A program made the position numbers and the translations under genes. Shown piece by piece: positions 36,138 to 46,990 of a DNA stretch of 64,000 nucleotides (positions are counted from its first letter, which is position 1; each line of letters begins with the position of its first letter). The DNA is from Anaspis maculata (taxonomy: Eukaryota > Arthropoda > Insecta > Coleoptera > Scraptiidae): positions 54,867,416 to 54,931,415 of the forward strand of contig OX421966.1 of NCBI GenBank assembly GCA_949128115.1, given 5' to 3'. The notes beneath the pieces are model-generated. The model saw only the letters and a list, made by a program, of their open reading frames with translations. It ran no database searches and was not told where the DNA came from.

Positions 36138-36894
36138 TATAGCTACTACACATTTAGGCTTGGATTATTTGAAAAATATTGATATTTTTATACAGTTCAT
36201 AATTGAATGAAGTAAAGGAACATACATTGAGTTTTGACAACTGGCGACGCGCTAACTTCGACAATTTCGGCGACTGTAGTAGCACTAAGGTGTCAAAATA
36301 ATAGTCACAACAGATGGAATAAAAAAAAGTAGACAAGAGTAATTTAGAAAAAATCAGTTGTGAATTTTGACAATAAAGAGAAGAATAAATGTCAATTCAT
36401 CTCGAGTGAACTTCTAATTTGACAATGTAGCCATACTGAAATAACGTCCACTTTTACAAATCAAATGTCATATTTTGATGAGAAAACAAGCAAGCTTTGA
36501 GAAGACGCGATTTTGACAGAAAATAAGTCAAACTGCTTCGAGAGACATGCCAATCTATCAGAAGTCTGTGCAGTGTCAAAAAATAATCAATAATACCTAC
36601 AGTTTTATGACCAGTGGCAATAAAAATGCAGCATACGAAGTCAAATATCGAACCGCACAAATCAAGAAAAATTGTATCCTTAACTTTTCATACAGCAACC
36701 GATGGATCTAACAATAAACCAAGCAGTTCGATGACAGACAACTCAATTTTGACAAAGAAACATAGGTTTTGATGCTAGAATAGTGAATTTCGCACAAAAA
36801 AGTAACTGTTTACAAACAGTCAGTTTTGTCAAAATGCTAAGGAACAATTTCTAAAATAACATGTACAGGGTGACTTGAAACCTAGTGTCACCCT

Positions 36895-38310
36895 AAACTA
36901 ATCCGTGAGGGAACGAAACGACGCCCGATTGAAATTTGTGAAAACGAGACGTCGGATTTTAACAGGGTATTTTTTTTTTAATTTCGTAAACGAACCGCAT
37001 CCCAAGTTGACGATTGAAAATTTCCAAAATTTCTGCTGAATTTTAGGGGATTTTTCAAAAATACATAATTCATTCCAATTTTTCTCAGGGAATTGACATT
37101 TCAAATGATTCGTTCCACGTTTATGTTTTACGTTTTTGCTGCGAAAATAAATTCAGTATAAAATGCCGACCGGGGGGTTTCGGGGGCCGCGTGTCGTCCG
37201 GTGCGGGCCATTCGGTGGGGCTTTCTTTGAAATTTTGACGAAAAATGATCCGTAAGGGGACTAAACGACGGCAGGTTAAAATTTGTGAAAACCAGAAGTC
37301 GGATGTTGGCGGAGTATTTAAAAAAAAAAATTCGCAAACGGACCGCATCTCAAGTTAGCGATGGGAAATTTCCAAAATTTTTGCTGAATTTTAGGGGATT
37401 TTTCAAAAATACATACTTCATTCCAATTTTATCCAGGGAATCGACATTTCAAATAATTCGTTTCATTTCTTGTTACGTTTTTGCTGCGAAAATAAATTTA
37501 GTGTAAAATGCCGACCGGGGGTTTTTGGGGGCCGCCTGTCGTCCGGTGCGAGCCATTCGGTGGTGCTTTCCTTGAAATTTTGCCGAGAAATGACCCGTGA
37601 AGGAACCAAACGACGGCAGGTTGAAATTTGAGAAAAGCAGAAATCGGATTTTGGCGGGGTAGGTATTTTTTAAAAAGATTTTGCAAACGAACCGCATCTC
37701 AAGTTGACGATGGCAAATTTCCAAAATTTCTGCTGAATTCTAGGGGATTTTTCAAAAATACATAATTCATTCCATTTTTTTTCCAGGGAATTGACATTTT
37801 AAATAATTCGTTCCATTTCTTGTAAAGTTTTTGCTGCGAAAATAGATTAAGTGTGAAATGCCGACCGGGAGGTTTCGGGGGCCGCCTGTCGTCCGGTGCG
37901 AGCCATTCGGTGGGGCTTTCCTTGAAATTTTGCCGAGAAATGACCCGTGAAGGAACCAAACGACGGCAGGTTGAAATTTGTGAAAACCAGAAGTCGGATT
38001 TTGGCGGGGTATTTTTTTTTAAATTTTCGCAAACGAACCGCATCCCAAGTTGACGATGGGAAATTTCTAAAATTTCTGCTGATTTTTCAAATATTCATCA
38101 TTTATTCCAATTTTTCCAGGAAATTGACATTTGAAATAATTCGTTCCATTTCTTGTTACGTTTTTGCGAAGAAAATTCGGCTTTTCGGGCAGAATTTCGA
38201 GAAATTCAGTATGAAATGCCGACCGGGGGCCTTCGGGGGCCGCGTTTCGTCCAGTGCGGGCCATTTGGTGGGGCTTGCCTTGAAATTTTGCCGAAAAATG
38301 TTGAAATTGG
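36895..38310 (+). repeat. Satellite array, about 347-bp unit, four copies
   Basis: The landmark 'cgacggcaggttgaaattt' and its variants recur at about 36919, 37265, 37610 and 37960. 'ggccattcggtgg' (or a one-base variant) recurs at about 37208, 37550, 37902 and 38260. Spacing is 342-351 bp. Each unit has a GC-rich third ('gggggccgc') and an AT-rich two thirds. The last unit lacks a few dozen bases. Frames crossing the array are shadows of the repeat. Confidence 0.88.
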
Positions 38311-39218
38311 ATCACCGCCCGGCCAATGTGACGTTAATTGCAAAACCAGAACCGTTAATTGACGCTCTCGGTTTTGGGAAACTCAATCACTTAGGGGCAT
38401 TTCAACAATGCTTTTGGAACGGAATTGACCAAGCCAGCATTTGAAATTGAAACCGTGGTCTCGAGGGGACTTTTGAGCGTCCATCAGACACAAAACACAA
38501 GAGCCACCTCGAACGGCACTTTGATTAAACTACCCAGGCCGGGGCTAACGTTGACGGCGTAATTTCACAAAAACAGGCAAGTTGAGGGGACAAAACACGT
38601 CTGGGGGTACTCACAATTTAATTGCAACTTCCAGCGGCTTCACATTTCGAGAAAGGGGCCTTTTCGGTCCTCCAAAGCACATTTCATCTCGGTTACAGGG
38701 GTTCCTTGTCGCGGCTTTATTTCTACGGAATCCATGATAATTTCATCGGACCTTCCGACCAGACCTCCAGACAGGGTCCGAGTTTTGATTTGCGTCCTTG
38801 TTTTGAAGTTTTCCTTGTCAAATTTTCCAAAATTTCACTACAAACATCGGCAACATTATGGCGGCTTCACAGAACTTCGTTTGTCGCTGGCGACAGTGTC
38901 GCTGGCCAATAGGATTTGATCTGCCTGCACTCTCCTACCTCCCTCCATGTTTCCCGCGACACGAGTTTCTGTCGTCGTGTCCTTCAAATTATTCAACTAC
39001 AGTGGAGTGGGGGACTGTCGCCGGCGATAAGCGAAGTTCTGAAAAGCCGCCATTACTCAGCGTCGCAGTTGTTGTGTTGTGCCATTTGCAAATGTCAATG
39101 TATTGTCAGAGCACTTCTAATCCGCGGTAATTTTTCGGCGGATTCCTTGGCCAGTTTTTCGTGAGTGCTCTTAGATACGTACGTTGCAATAATATTGACA
39201 GTCATGGACGTTTTCGCG

Positions 39219-39435
39219 AGTATATCCCATACACTTTCTATTTTCAGTCGAATGACTTTTTGTAGCAAAAATAAAGTGACAAGCTGGAGCGCTGGGAAAA
39301 TACGGCCGATGGGCGCTGATAGTTTTGCCCCAAAACTTTGCAGGTGCCATCAGCCGTAGTCCCCCCCCCAGCTTGTTACTTTATTTTTGCCCTAAAAAGT
39401 CATTGTACTGAAAATAGAAAGTGTATGGGATATAA
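39219..39435. mobile_element. Foldback MITE (about 217 bp)
   Basis: 'tatcccatacactttctat' at 39223 mirrors the right end near 39412-39433. The arms pair over about 75 bp ('tttttg...aaaataaagtgacaagctgg'). The loop contains a C run at 39361-39369. Confidence 0.7.
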
Positions 39436-39469
39436 ATGCAATGATGAAAGCGGAAATCGTGCTAACTTG

Positions 39470-40440
39470 AAATAATCTAAATGCATCTATCAAATTTCGA
39501 TTTTTGACGTTTTAAGAGGCCGCCATATTGAACTCTTGCATTTTTCAACCTATCCGATTGGGATCTAGAACCTATACCCACTTGGGGTGGACAACCGAGA
39601 TGCATCTGTCGAATGTGATATTTTGACAGTTCCAAGGCCGCCATATTCAACTTTTGCAATTTTAAACCGATGCGATTGGAATTTTACATCCATACCCACT
39701 TGAGGTTGACAATCAAAATGCATCTGACTGATTTTGATTTTTGACGTTTCAAGAGGCCGCCATATTGAACTTTTGCATTTTTCACCAGATCCGATTGTGA
39801 TTTTGAACCTATGACAACTTGAAATAGGCAATCTGAATACATCTGTCAAATTTGTTTGTCATTTTGACAGTTCTAAGGCCGTCGCCCCCGCCATATTGAA
39901 CTTTCGCATTTTCAACCGATCCGATTGAGATTTTTAACGTGATAGGTTCCCACTTGAGGTGGACAATCGAGGTGTATCTATCAAAATTGACGTTTTCACA
40001 GTTCCAAGGCCGCCATATCGATCTTTCGCATTTTTCAACCGATCCGATTGGGATTTAAAACCTATAACCACTTTAGACGGACAACCGGAATGCATCTGTC
40101 AAATTCTGATTTTTGACGTTTCAAAAGTCCGCCATATTGAACTTTTGCATTTTTCAATCGATCTGATTGACATTCTAAACCTACACTCACTTGAGGTTGG
40201 TGATCAAAATGCGTGTGTCAAATTTTGATTTTTGACGATTCAAGAGGCCGCCATATTGAACTTCTCTATTTTTAAACAGATTATATTGAGATTTAGAACA
40301 AATACATGAACAATCGAAATGCATATATCGAATTTGACATTTTGGCAGTCCAAAGCGCCGGCGCCGTATAGAACTTTCGCTTTTCTTAACCGATTCCACT
40401 AGGGTTTTCAAGCCAATACTTGGTCAAAATGTTCAGATGA
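39470..40440 (+). repeat. Satellite array, about 120-bp unit, eight copies
   Basis: The block 'ggccgccatattgaac', exact or nearly so, recurs at about 39518, 39638, 39752, 39888, 40008, 40127, 40246 and, degraded, 40362. Two unit types differ just before it, one with 'tttgacgtttcaagag' and one with 'ttttgacagttccaag', in an irregularly alternating order. Lies in the LRR intron. No coding content. Confidence 0.88.
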
Positions 40441-41395
40441 ACAATTGGAACGTAACTGTAAAGTTTTGAATTTTGGACATACTTTTATTTCATCTCAATT
40501 TCTCCTATACATATTTAAAAAGGCTTCTAAACAACACTGCTTTTCTTTCCACTACACGGTGCCTTCTGCGGCAGCACCTTCTTTACGGTTCAATTTTTCA
40601 CAACACATATCGTCGTTTCCAGTATTTTTAGTAGTTAGGTACCTTGAACAAAAATAGAAATACATATTGTATAGCTGTCTCTTCCTCTGTAGGTAGATAC
40701 CCTGTATGCCTGTACTCTGTACTTGGCTCCAAGGGCCAAACCAAACGCAGAAAATTATATAAACGGACAGTCTGGATAAGGTAGTTACTTGATCGCTGTC
40801 TTCTAAGATCGTTTCGTGATTCGTGTCATTCAAAACTCAGGACCACCTTTCAAAATTGACAAGTAATAACATCCGCCATGTTTTGGTTTTGGTCCGAATA
40901 TTATTTGAACGGAACATGCCCTTACGTCAATCTACCAACAGTGGTGGCGACCTCTACGTTGTGTTTCACAAATGCATGACCCCATGCTGGATCAATTCCT
41001 GTGGGCCAAAAATCAAAAAAAAATATTTTTCGATTTTAGAAATGCCAATGGGCTCAAACCAAAGTACATCCTTGCAGCTTTCGAAAGAGACCTAAATGGT
41101 GAGATTCTGTCAAGGAATAAACCCACAGGGGTTGATTCCGCAACGCTTATTTAACCATTTCAACTCCATCCTTAAGATGTATTTGGGTCCAACGAATTGA
41201 CGCCTCGATTGACGCGCTCCACCACATCTTCAAATTGTTATTTATTCACTTCCCCTTAAATAATTAAAAAACCCTCAAGTGCAATTTTTGCCGATTTTGG
41301 AGTAGGGCACTCACTTCTGGACAGACCATCAAATTTCCAGGACGTCCATATTCTGTTCAAGGTTAAAAATCATGTTTCTTGAATGTAGTACTAAC

Positions 41396-41750
41396 CGTGT
41401 AACTTCGGAAGACGCACCGAAATAAAGGAACCGTTGGCGTTCTGGTTATCGTGGACGACCAGCTTCTTCAAATTCCTGCAGTCATCGCCGAACATCCGCG
41501 GTTCCAAATCCACCAGGATGTTACCGTGCAAGGTCAGTTCCTGCACGGCGGGGGACGCACACAGAGCCCCATCCTCGACCGTGGTAATGTTGCTGTAGCG
41601 TATGTCCAGGATGCGTGCGGAATGGATGGCGGCGATGGAGCCTTTCGGGATCGCACCCTGGATGCCTTCCAGGAACAAAAAGTCCGGATACTGCCGGGTG
41701 CCGCGCAGGAACTGCAGCCACAGGAACGGGATGAGCGTGCGGAATTTCAT
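41396..41750 (-). CDS. Secreted LRR protein A, exon 1 (5' part)
   Basis: First coding exon, starting at the ATG at 41750-41748. Residues 1-18 (MKFRTLIPFLWLQFLRG...) form a signal peptide: positive, then hydrophobic. The region 35-115 has degenerate LRRs, for example ARILDIRYSNIT, VQELTLHGNILVDL and LKKLVVHDNQN. A Cys at GALCAS and one at GDDCRN are also found in the paralogue B at 56556-57458. The exon ends at CACG|GTTAGT in phase 1; without splicing it would stop one codon later. The full product (257 residues) has no membrane segment after the signal, so it is probably secreted. It is some 43 residues shorter than paralogue B, so either it has fewer LRRs or a small exon in the long intron was missed. 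Confidence 0.85.
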
Positions 41751-41796
41751 CGTGATGCCGGAGAACGAGCCGTGCGTCTTTCGCCTGGCTTATTTT

Positions 41797-41802
41797 GACT
41801 GA
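41797..41802 (-). promoter_or_regulatory. Initiator (TCAGTC) of LRR gene A
   Basis: TCAGTC on the minus strand would place the start site at about 41800, giving a leader of about 50 bases before the ATG. It matches the arthropod initiator TCAGTY. No TATA box is seen 30 bases upstream. Confidence 0.5.
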
Positions 41803-42281
41803 TTGATAATAACAACAAAATTGGGTTTCCTCGGAAACCGTGTTGTAATAACAAGATAATGGTCGCGATAATGGAGACAAGTGCGGAATTGCGCGCGTGC
41901 TTTGTTGTGAATGTGAATAATGTTTGAGAATGCCTCGAAAGTGTGGGCTTCGCGGCTCGCACGGCTGACCTGCAGATAAACCGGAGTCGTGCTCCACAAA
42001 ATCTATTTATAAATTAAAAATAATATAATATGCTTCGGATGACAGCCGTGCGTGCGTAAATGACATATTTCGCACGGCATGTGATAAATTCGCTTTCGCT
42101 TCGTACGGCCGGTACAGCGTTAAGTTCAGGGGCGTGTTGACCACGAGCTTGGAATAGGCTCCATGGTCTCGAAGGTTAATGGGGAGTCGTTCCCATTTTT
42201 AGGTACCTACACAGGTATTTCAAGGCCACTCATTTGCTGCTTTGTTAGTTAACGTCATGATGCAGTTCGTTGATGTTGTAG

Positions 42282-42673
42282 TGTAACCCCGTTTTCGATG
42301 TTGGCAGTGATCGTCGTTGTTTCTTCCCTTCCCCACGTCGTTTACATTTTACCTACGTTGTGTTGAGTTCTTACTCGAGATGAGAATGTGTCGTTGGGGA
42401 TGAGGTTTGATTCTTGAATGAAACGCGAATGAAATGCAAGCAAGTTGGTCATACTTTTTGCAAGCAATTGGAAGAAAGAAGTATCTATAACGCATTCGCC
42501 CAAAATTCCCCAGAAGTTACCTATCACAAACCCCACAGATACATACATACATACATACAAAACAGAACAATACTGTAACAATAACAGTAAACAGTAATCA
42601 CATACAAGAAATAACAGTAAATACAAGAAAATCGACTCGAGCCAACCTGTGGCCCTCTCTTCGTCGTGTTACA
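42282..42673 (-). mobile_element. Solo LTR (392 bp)
   Basis: Starts TGTAAC and ends GTTACA. Immediately beyond the right end, the minus strand has a purine tract (GGGGGGAAT) like a polypurine tract, suggesting a 3' LTR of a minus-strand element. Contains an (ACAT)n tract near 42540. A related fragment lies at 165-330. Confidence 0.5.
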
Positions 42674-42689
42674 TAATTCCCCCCAAATA

Positions 42690-44344
42690 AGAAAAGGTTA
42701 GTAGACTCAACAAGGCAGATTCATACAAGTGGTGGACACCCCCCAGGACACGGAGAAGCGTGAAGTCTCTCTCTTTCCTTTACTTTCATGTATAACCCGA
42801 CAATGAACAATGAAATGTGGATGAAGAATAAAAAGTACTGTTCTCTACTTAGCGGCTAATTTTGGGTGTAGCAGAGTTCCTTTTTGTCGTCTTACTGTTT
42901 GTGACGTAACTTGTGGAAAAAAAAACAATTTTTGAAACCTTGAAATACGCGCGACCGCGGAATTCTGAGGTCACGTCATGAGTGCGCCAAGTGCACACCC
43001 ACTAGATTACGGCTTTTGCCGTCAACATTGGGATCATTTGGGAGTAGATGAATCACACAAAATTCGAAGCTGTGCGAAGCACCTTGATTTCAAAGGGGAA
43101 AAACTGCGGGCTATGCAAGCCCGTTGAGAACAAAGAGAACAAAGAGTTTCGGGTTATGTACAATAATTTTGCGGACAAAATAGGAATCGGAATGATTTGG
43201 TGAGTGGGTGGAAGCCAAAATTACGATACAATAATCAAAGAAAAACCGACCTTGAAATTGTGGAAACGACGCACTCTCGATGCACTGAAAATCACGTGTT
43301 CCTCACCACAGCTGACTCTCTTTTCTGTCTGCCCGCGGCTGACGCTCGCTCGGCTCGCCTAGCGCAGCGCCATCTTCCTCTCCCATCGGCAAACCCTACG
43401 AACGTCAATGACCGTGCCTACTTCAGGTACCAACGTACAAACAAAACAAAGGGGGAATACCACAATGTCAAGACAGGTCCGCTTCTTTGATTAAGAAGAT
43501 TTGCCATTTTCTAGTTTCCTACACTCTCACATCAAATTGTACGGTGATTGTGTTTTATTATACGTTGCTCTTTGCAACACATTTCAAGTAACGGAACACA
43601 TTACATTCGCATCCGTAGGTACACATTTTTCTTACGATTTGGATTCCTGTGCTGAATAACGTCCATCAAAAATGGCCCCGGCCTTGGGCCTTTACGTCGC
43701 GGGTCGTGTTATAACCGTATTTATAGTCAACATTCACCTCTCGTCACTGTTGAAGCCACGTGCATTTGGTGGGCCGAAAATAATCCGGAGGAAAATAAAT
43801 CAAAGCCGTGAAAGTCGAAGAATTATGCGAATATTCAGAGTAAAGTGACCACTAAAAGATGTTGCTAGTTATTCAATTCATACGTGAGAATTGAGCGAAG
43901 TTGTACAACACGATTCACTTCATACAGCTTGACACTCAAAAATTCTTCCATGCACGACATCCGAGAAAATGGTGAAAACATTATGCGGGGAAATTAGGGT
44001 GAGGGGTGCATAGGGGAAAGGGGAAATTGTCGAGATCGACAACTGTCGAGTGCTTGTAGTTCCACCACTGGTCCACCTGCCGGCCTGCTACGTCGACGTG
44101 GCCGTCACCCGATACTTTGGTGATAGCGGTCCAGCGTGCTATATCAAATTACATATGGTGGGATGTTACGACTATATGTCGTTTGCGGTCGATTTGGATG
44201 CGATAAATTTATCCCGGATTGCTGGGAATGGAGGAGTATCGATTGAGATTGGCCGTTGTACCTGGACCAATCCGCCTGGTCTGCCGTCCGCTCGACTTGT
44301 CACGTCCGTTGCCCAGTGCTTCTGCGGGTCTGTTAGCGGGCAGC
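42690..44344. other. No gene recognised
   Basis: Contains a 97-codon plus-strand frame (43197-43490) and a 99-codon frame (44050-44349). Neither has a recognisable domain or signal, and both have stop-poor GC-richer composition. Not called as genes. Confidence 0.35.
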
Positions 44345-44910
44345 TTTGATCCACTTCGAGGAAGCTAAGCTAAAACCCGTTAATGCTGCGTCGCGACCCA
44401 CCTAGAGGCCGTAGAGTCGAAACCCTTCGTTGATGAGTCCCAACCCACTTGGGAGATGCTAACTCGAAACTCGGCTTATGCGCCCTAGCCCACCTGGAGA
44501 ATGTTGAGTTGGAATCCTTCGGAGATGCGTTTTGATCCCCTTGGGTAAGTTGAGTTGTGATCGTTCCAGGAAGAGTTTTGATCCGCCCAGAGGCTGATGA
44601 GTTGTTACTCTTTGAGTTGCAACCCACCTCTATGATGTAGTGTCAAAGCCCTTGAATGATGTGTCTTGATCCCCCTCCGGGAGTCGAGTCGAAACCTTTC
44701 GATGACGAGTTCCAATCCATCATCACGTATTTGTGCTGAAGCCCCTCCGGTGCTGAGTTCCGATCTATCTCCAAGTCGTAGAGTTGGGATCCGTTGATGG
44801 TGTGTTTTGATCCCTCTCCAGAATGCTGAGTCGCGATCCTTCGACGAAGAGTTTTAACCCACCTCGAGGATGTAGAGTTGAAACCTCTAAATGATCCAGG
44901 CCCGATAGAA
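44345..44910 (+). repeat. Strongly diverged 47-bp tandem array, twelve units
   Basis: Twelve consecutive units of mostly 45-48 bp can be phased from 44345, each starting with a variant of 'ttttgatccacctcgagg' and continuing 'gaaacccttcgatgatgag'. Unit starts fall near 44345, 44391, 44438, 44483, 44530, 44576, 44617, 44664, 44710, 44758, 44805 and 44852. The two halves resemble each other (GAGT..GA..CC..TCGA.GATG), so the basic period is about 23 bp. Units differ by 20-40% yet keep length. The reverse-strand frames crossing it reflect the repeat. Confidence 0.75.
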
Positions 44911-45695
44911 GCGAGTTCTCTCGTTTCGATATCTCTTGTAGCGGAGTGATGATCTCGGCGAGCGGAGGGTTAGTCTTGGTGAATTGGGATTGTTGCTTGC
45001 GATTGAGCTTTGTCGTGAAGAATGTATGGTGGGGTTTACGCGTGCGTTCTGAATCTGCTACTGTCATCGGTACAGCCACTATTGAGCCTCGTCCTTTGTT
45101 GGATACCTTCACAGAAAGGTATTCGAGCCTTTGGGCCCTCTGGACTTTGTGTCGTGACTGCGATACTCAAAGCACCGGACCTAGTGGGTTAGATCTGGAA
45201 ACTCGCGGGTGAGCCAACTCTGCGTTTCTGAAGGTACCAGTTATTCGGAAAAAGTAAATTTTGAGAAAAACTACATACGTGAAAATCAAGTAATTGAAAT
45301 AAAATAGATTCGCGTTTGTATCGGGGTTTGAACCCTGTCATAGAGTCGTAATTGTTGATCGGAATTAGTTAAAAGTATATTACAACTAGGTGACGGCAAG
45401 TTTGGGCGTTGCGTGAGGTGGTGCCTCCTAGTCGAGTGCTCCTGGCCTCGTGATATGGCGGCGTCAGCGACACCGCTCCAGCCGTAGCTGGTAGGCCTCT
45501 TGCTGGGGGTAAAAACTGACTTTTCCTTGTCGGGGACCACTGATGTTTGGATTGGGGTCGTTGACGCCAGAATCTAGTTTTCCTGGTGCCCCCAGAGCTG
45601 GACAACGATTCGAGGGGTCCACCACGTCGGGAGGACGGCGCCGCGTTGAAACACGGAACCGAATCAGAATATACACAAATCAGTGACATGAAATA
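44911..45695. other. No gene recognised
   Basis: GC-rich sequence. A short GGTTTGAACCC near 45320 resembles a pol III B box but has no A box upstream. The minus-strand frame of 45369-45992 extends into this stretch only as unmatched, probably non-coding sequence. Confidence 0.35.
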
Positions 45696-45699
45696 ACAT

Positions 45700-46140
45700 G
45701 ATATCATGAGAAATATCAGGCTCCTGAATATAGATGCGGTGGTTTTATCGATATGCTTGTTGAAACTCAGTTTGGAGTCTAAGGTAACTCCTAAATCACG
45801 AACAAACTGAGAGCGCTTCAGCGAGGCACCATTCAAGCTGTAATCGAAGTACCTTTCCGTTGCAGCTCTACTATAAACATGACTGAGCAGTGAGCACTTG
45901 GAAACATTGATACCGAGCTTGCTGGAGTTGCACCAGGAAAAATGTGGCGCGGCGCAGCCCGTAGGTATAAACTCATAAACATTCCTCCTCACTTCTCATA
46001 AGTCGACATATTTTGGAATCTTCAGCGTACATGAGGTAATCAGCATTCATTCAAACAAAGGACAAGGTCATTGACAAACAAGTTGAAAAGTAGTGGCCCC
46101 AAAACCGAGCCCTGCGGCAATCCTGAATGCTGAATGTATC
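45700..46140 (-). pseudogene. CR1/Jockey-type RT fragment
   Basis: The minus strand reads QGSVLGPLLFNLF near 46090, then a YAED block near 46025 (YADD in active enzymes). A frame change and a stop follow, then WCNSSKLGINVSKC near 45940 and RDLGVTLDSKLSFNKHI near 45780. This is the order of the fingers/palm and thumb region in CR1- and Jockey-type reverse transcriptases. One catalytic Asp is replaced by Glu. Coding similarity ends near 45700. Confidence 0.75.
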
Positions 46141-46679
46141 ATTGCGATCTGAAGCCATTGCACTGAACGAATTATGATCTCGTTTTACGCTATCCTGGCT
46201 CGGTAGTTGCATCGACGTGGACGACGGGCTAGAGATGGCTTCGGGCTCGTTGAGTAGGGCATCTTGCGAAAAATACAAGCGACATTTACCCTTTAAAACC
46301 ACGGAACAGTCCAAATCGTCTACATCTGGCGGTGTGTCTCACTCGTTTACGACTATGCAGGCATCAAAACAAGGGGCCTGTAGACCCCCTATGCATAATA
46401 ATTCTCAAATAAGAAAGTAAGCAGTTAATGGCGACAGAAAAGCCAGGTTATGTTTGCTCCAAAAATGACAGTTCTCGACAGAGAGCCAGCTTTGAATTTT
46501 GCCATGAAGAAAAGGATAAATAAGCAGTCAACGCCGTCAGCACAACAAACAAAGGGGCGTGACTTCACCCAGATTGCAAACAGAAAACTACATTTTTTCA
46601 TCAAAACGACTTCGGGGGACGGCAAGAATCGAATTTCCAGTCACTTGCAACAGCCAACTCAAGCGCTGATGGCATGACG

Positions 46680-46990
46680 CGGGTGGCGTTTTTAGCGCCT
46701 CTAGGCGAAAGGGAAGGCGGCATAAATGATGCATTCGGGCAAGGGAAGGCCGTTGGTGCCAGCGTGTCGCTGGCACGTGGTCTAGAGGCGGCACCAGTGG
46801 TAAGGTGTCTCGAAGTAGGCATTTGCCGTTTCAGCCGATGGCGGCACAGCGGTGCATGCAGGCGATGGCAAGCCGCCGGCGGTAGCACAAGCGATGCCTC
46901 TGGCGTTTCAAAAGTCGGCGTAGGAACGATGCATTTGGGCGATGAAGGACCGTGGGACCGTAGCGGCACGAACGATGCAATCAGACGATG
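46680..46990 (+). repeat. Degenerate GC-rich tandem sequence
   Basis: Variants of 'cgatgcatttgggcgatg' recur at about 46726, 46850, 46890, 46930 and 46975, separated by GGC-rich text. It keeps a reading frame open into the Merlin remnant downstream, but reads as low-complexity and not protein. Confidence 0.35.

Larger units (their letters stand above)
32746..41395 (-). other. Intron of LRR gene A (8.65 kb)
   Basis: Bounded on the minus strand by a GTTAGT donor (41395) and a TACTAG acceptor (32746). It contains a hAT element, at least four MITEs and two tandem satellites, listed separately. Stretches 33981-34657, 36138-36894, 38311-39218 and 40441-41395 show no further features. Confidence 0.75.

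Noticed and set aside
36898..38444. Several open frames of 60-165 codons
   Set aside because: They are phase copies of the 347-bp satellite unit.
36895..40440. CRISPR-like array
   Set aside because: Direct repeats are long and contiguous without unique spacers, and the context is an animal genome.
45290..45345. Second SINE or tRNA
   Set aside because: A B-box-like GGTTTGAACCC occurs but there is no A box at the right distance and no tail.
44050..45540. Open frames over the 47-bp array
   Set aside because: Frame-free repeats whose length is not a multiple of three; peptides show no conserved pattern.
45369..45992. A 207-codon minus-strand gene
   Set aside because: Only its first part is coding-like and it is the thumb region of a dead RT; the rest is GC-rich sequence without a match.
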